A DNA stretch of 7,437 nucleotides from NCBI GenBank assembly GCA_903870955.1, contig CAIQEX010000489.1:1-7437 (forward strand), in the 5' to 3' direction. Origin of the DNA: an uncultured beta proteobacterium. GTDB taxonomy: Bacteria; Pseudomonadota; Gammaproteobacteria; Burkholderiales; Burkholderiaceae_C. The position numbers and the translations under genes were made by a program. Every line of letters begins with the position of its first letter. Position 1 is the first letter of the stretch. A model generated the notes under the pieces. It was not told the DNA's origin. It made no database searches and saw only the letters and a program-made list of their open reading frames with translations. Positions 7,325 through 7,437 of the stretch are shown here, piece after piece.

Positions 7325-7357
7325 GGGCATGCCATTGCCTAGGGGAATGGCACGCCC
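7325..7357 (-). terminator. Strong hairpin between flp and cpaA, likely attenuator or mRNA stabiliser
   Basis: In the transcribed sense the arms are GGGCGTGCCATT and AATGGCATGCCC, pairing over 12 positions with a single G-T (G-U) pair, around the 9-base loop CCCCTAGGC. The hairpin begins 13 bases after the flp stop codon. No T-run follows on either strand, so it is not a standard intrinsic terminator. In operons where a very abundant pilin is followed by low-abundance machinery genes, such a structure commonly lowers read-through or protects the 3' end of the pilin mRNA; that role here is inferred. The alternative cpaA ATG (7333-7335) lies in its 3' arm. Confidence 0.65.
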
Positions 7358-7370
7358 TAACTTAAACTGA

Positions 7371-7437
7371 TCAATGGAGTAAGCCCGTGATGTAAGTGAA
7401 CGTGCCCGCCAGCTTGGTGCCAAGCGACGTCATGGCA
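7371..7437 (-). CDS. flp: Flp/Fap-type major pilin, C-terminal fragment
   Basis: The last 21 codons of a reading frame enter from the right edge and stop with TGA at 7371-7373. The readable end is MTSLGTKLAGTFTYITGLLH, preceded by Ala. A short, Gly/Thr-rich, mildly hydrophobic tail with a GTKL motif after a Ser-Leu is the usual ending of small Flp pilins (about 50-65 residues in full), and the place directly upstream of the cpaA prepilin peptidase is the standard position of flp. The processing site and the hydrophobic N-terminal helix are beyond the edge, so the call rests on tail character and context. Confidence 0.75.
   Translation of the reverse strand, partial: AMTSLGTKLAGTFTYITGLLH

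Larger units (their letters stand above)
7267..7370. other. flp-cpaA intergenic region
   Basis: This is the only sizeable non-coding stretch in the window, if the GTG start of cpaA is right. It separates the pilin gene from the machinery genes and holds the hairpin described separately. No good -35/-10 pair was seen on the minus strand; the TTGATC overlapping the end of flp has no matching -10 box at the right distance. The part nearest cpaA, in mRNA sense, is C/T- and C/A-rich (complement of about 7285-7320) and otherwise shows nothing except the cpaA ribosome site AAGG at 7273-7276. Confidence 0.6.

Noticed and set aside
7325..7357. Intrinsic Rho-independent terminator for flp
   Set aside because: The stem is strong but no T-run follows on the transcribed strand, and the downstream genes form an operon with no promoter seen, so full termination is unlikely. 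It is reported instead as an attenuator or stabiliser candidate.
7358..7400. Possible promoter (TTGATC as -35) for cpaA near the end of flp
   Set aside because: No -10-like box occurs 16-18 bases downstream; that region is the GC-rich hairpin arm. The TGATCA palindrome here overlaps the flp stop codon and is probably chance.

Overview
This window is the core of a Tad/Flp (tight-adherence, Cpa/Rcp type) pilus operon. All eight recognisable genes lie on the minus strand, so the transcript reads from high to low coordinates. The GC-rich, G/C-ending codon use, the gene order flp-cpaA-(AAA+ ATPase)-cpaB-cpaC-(short lipoprotein)-cpaE-cpaF-tadB, and the protein character suggest a betaproteobacterium of the order Burkholderiales, perhaps Comamonadaceae. 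That placement is inferred from layout and protein style, not from any marker gene.

In transcription order: the window opens in the last 21 codons of a probable Flp major pilin gene (cut by the right edge). A roughly 100-base intergenic stretch follows, carrying a strong imperfect 12-bp-stem hairpin. Then come the prepilin peptidase CpaA/TadV (GTG start preferred), an AAA+ ATPase with a winged-helix-like N-terminus, the CpaB/RcpC periplasmic SAF-domain protein, the outer-membrane secretin CpaC/RcpA, an 89-residue lipoprotein in the place where CpaD/RcpB usually sits, the CpaE/TadZ MinD-like localisation protein, the CpaF/TadA secretion ATPase, and the first 16 codons of the inner-membrane platform protein TadB (cut by the left edge). 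Spacing is tight throughout: two ATGA stop/start overlaps (AAA+ ATPase-cpaB, cpaE-cpaF) and gaps of 4 to 24 bases elsewhere. After the hairpin this is almost certainly one translationally coupled operon.

Together the genes encode pilin (Flp), its processing protease (CpaA), the outer-membrane channel and its partners (CpaC, CpaB, the lipoprotein), the polar or positional factor (CpaE), the motor (CpaF) and the start of the motor platform (TadB, with TadC expected beyond the left edge). The system itself is known. The least understood parts are the AAA+ ATPase, the reduced CpaD-like lipoprotein, the degenerate receiver and P-loop of CpaE, and the hairpin between pilin and machinery genes. No RNA gene, CRISPR array, insertion sequence or convincing promoter was seen. 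The only non-coding stretch longer than 30 bases is the flp-cpaA gap.
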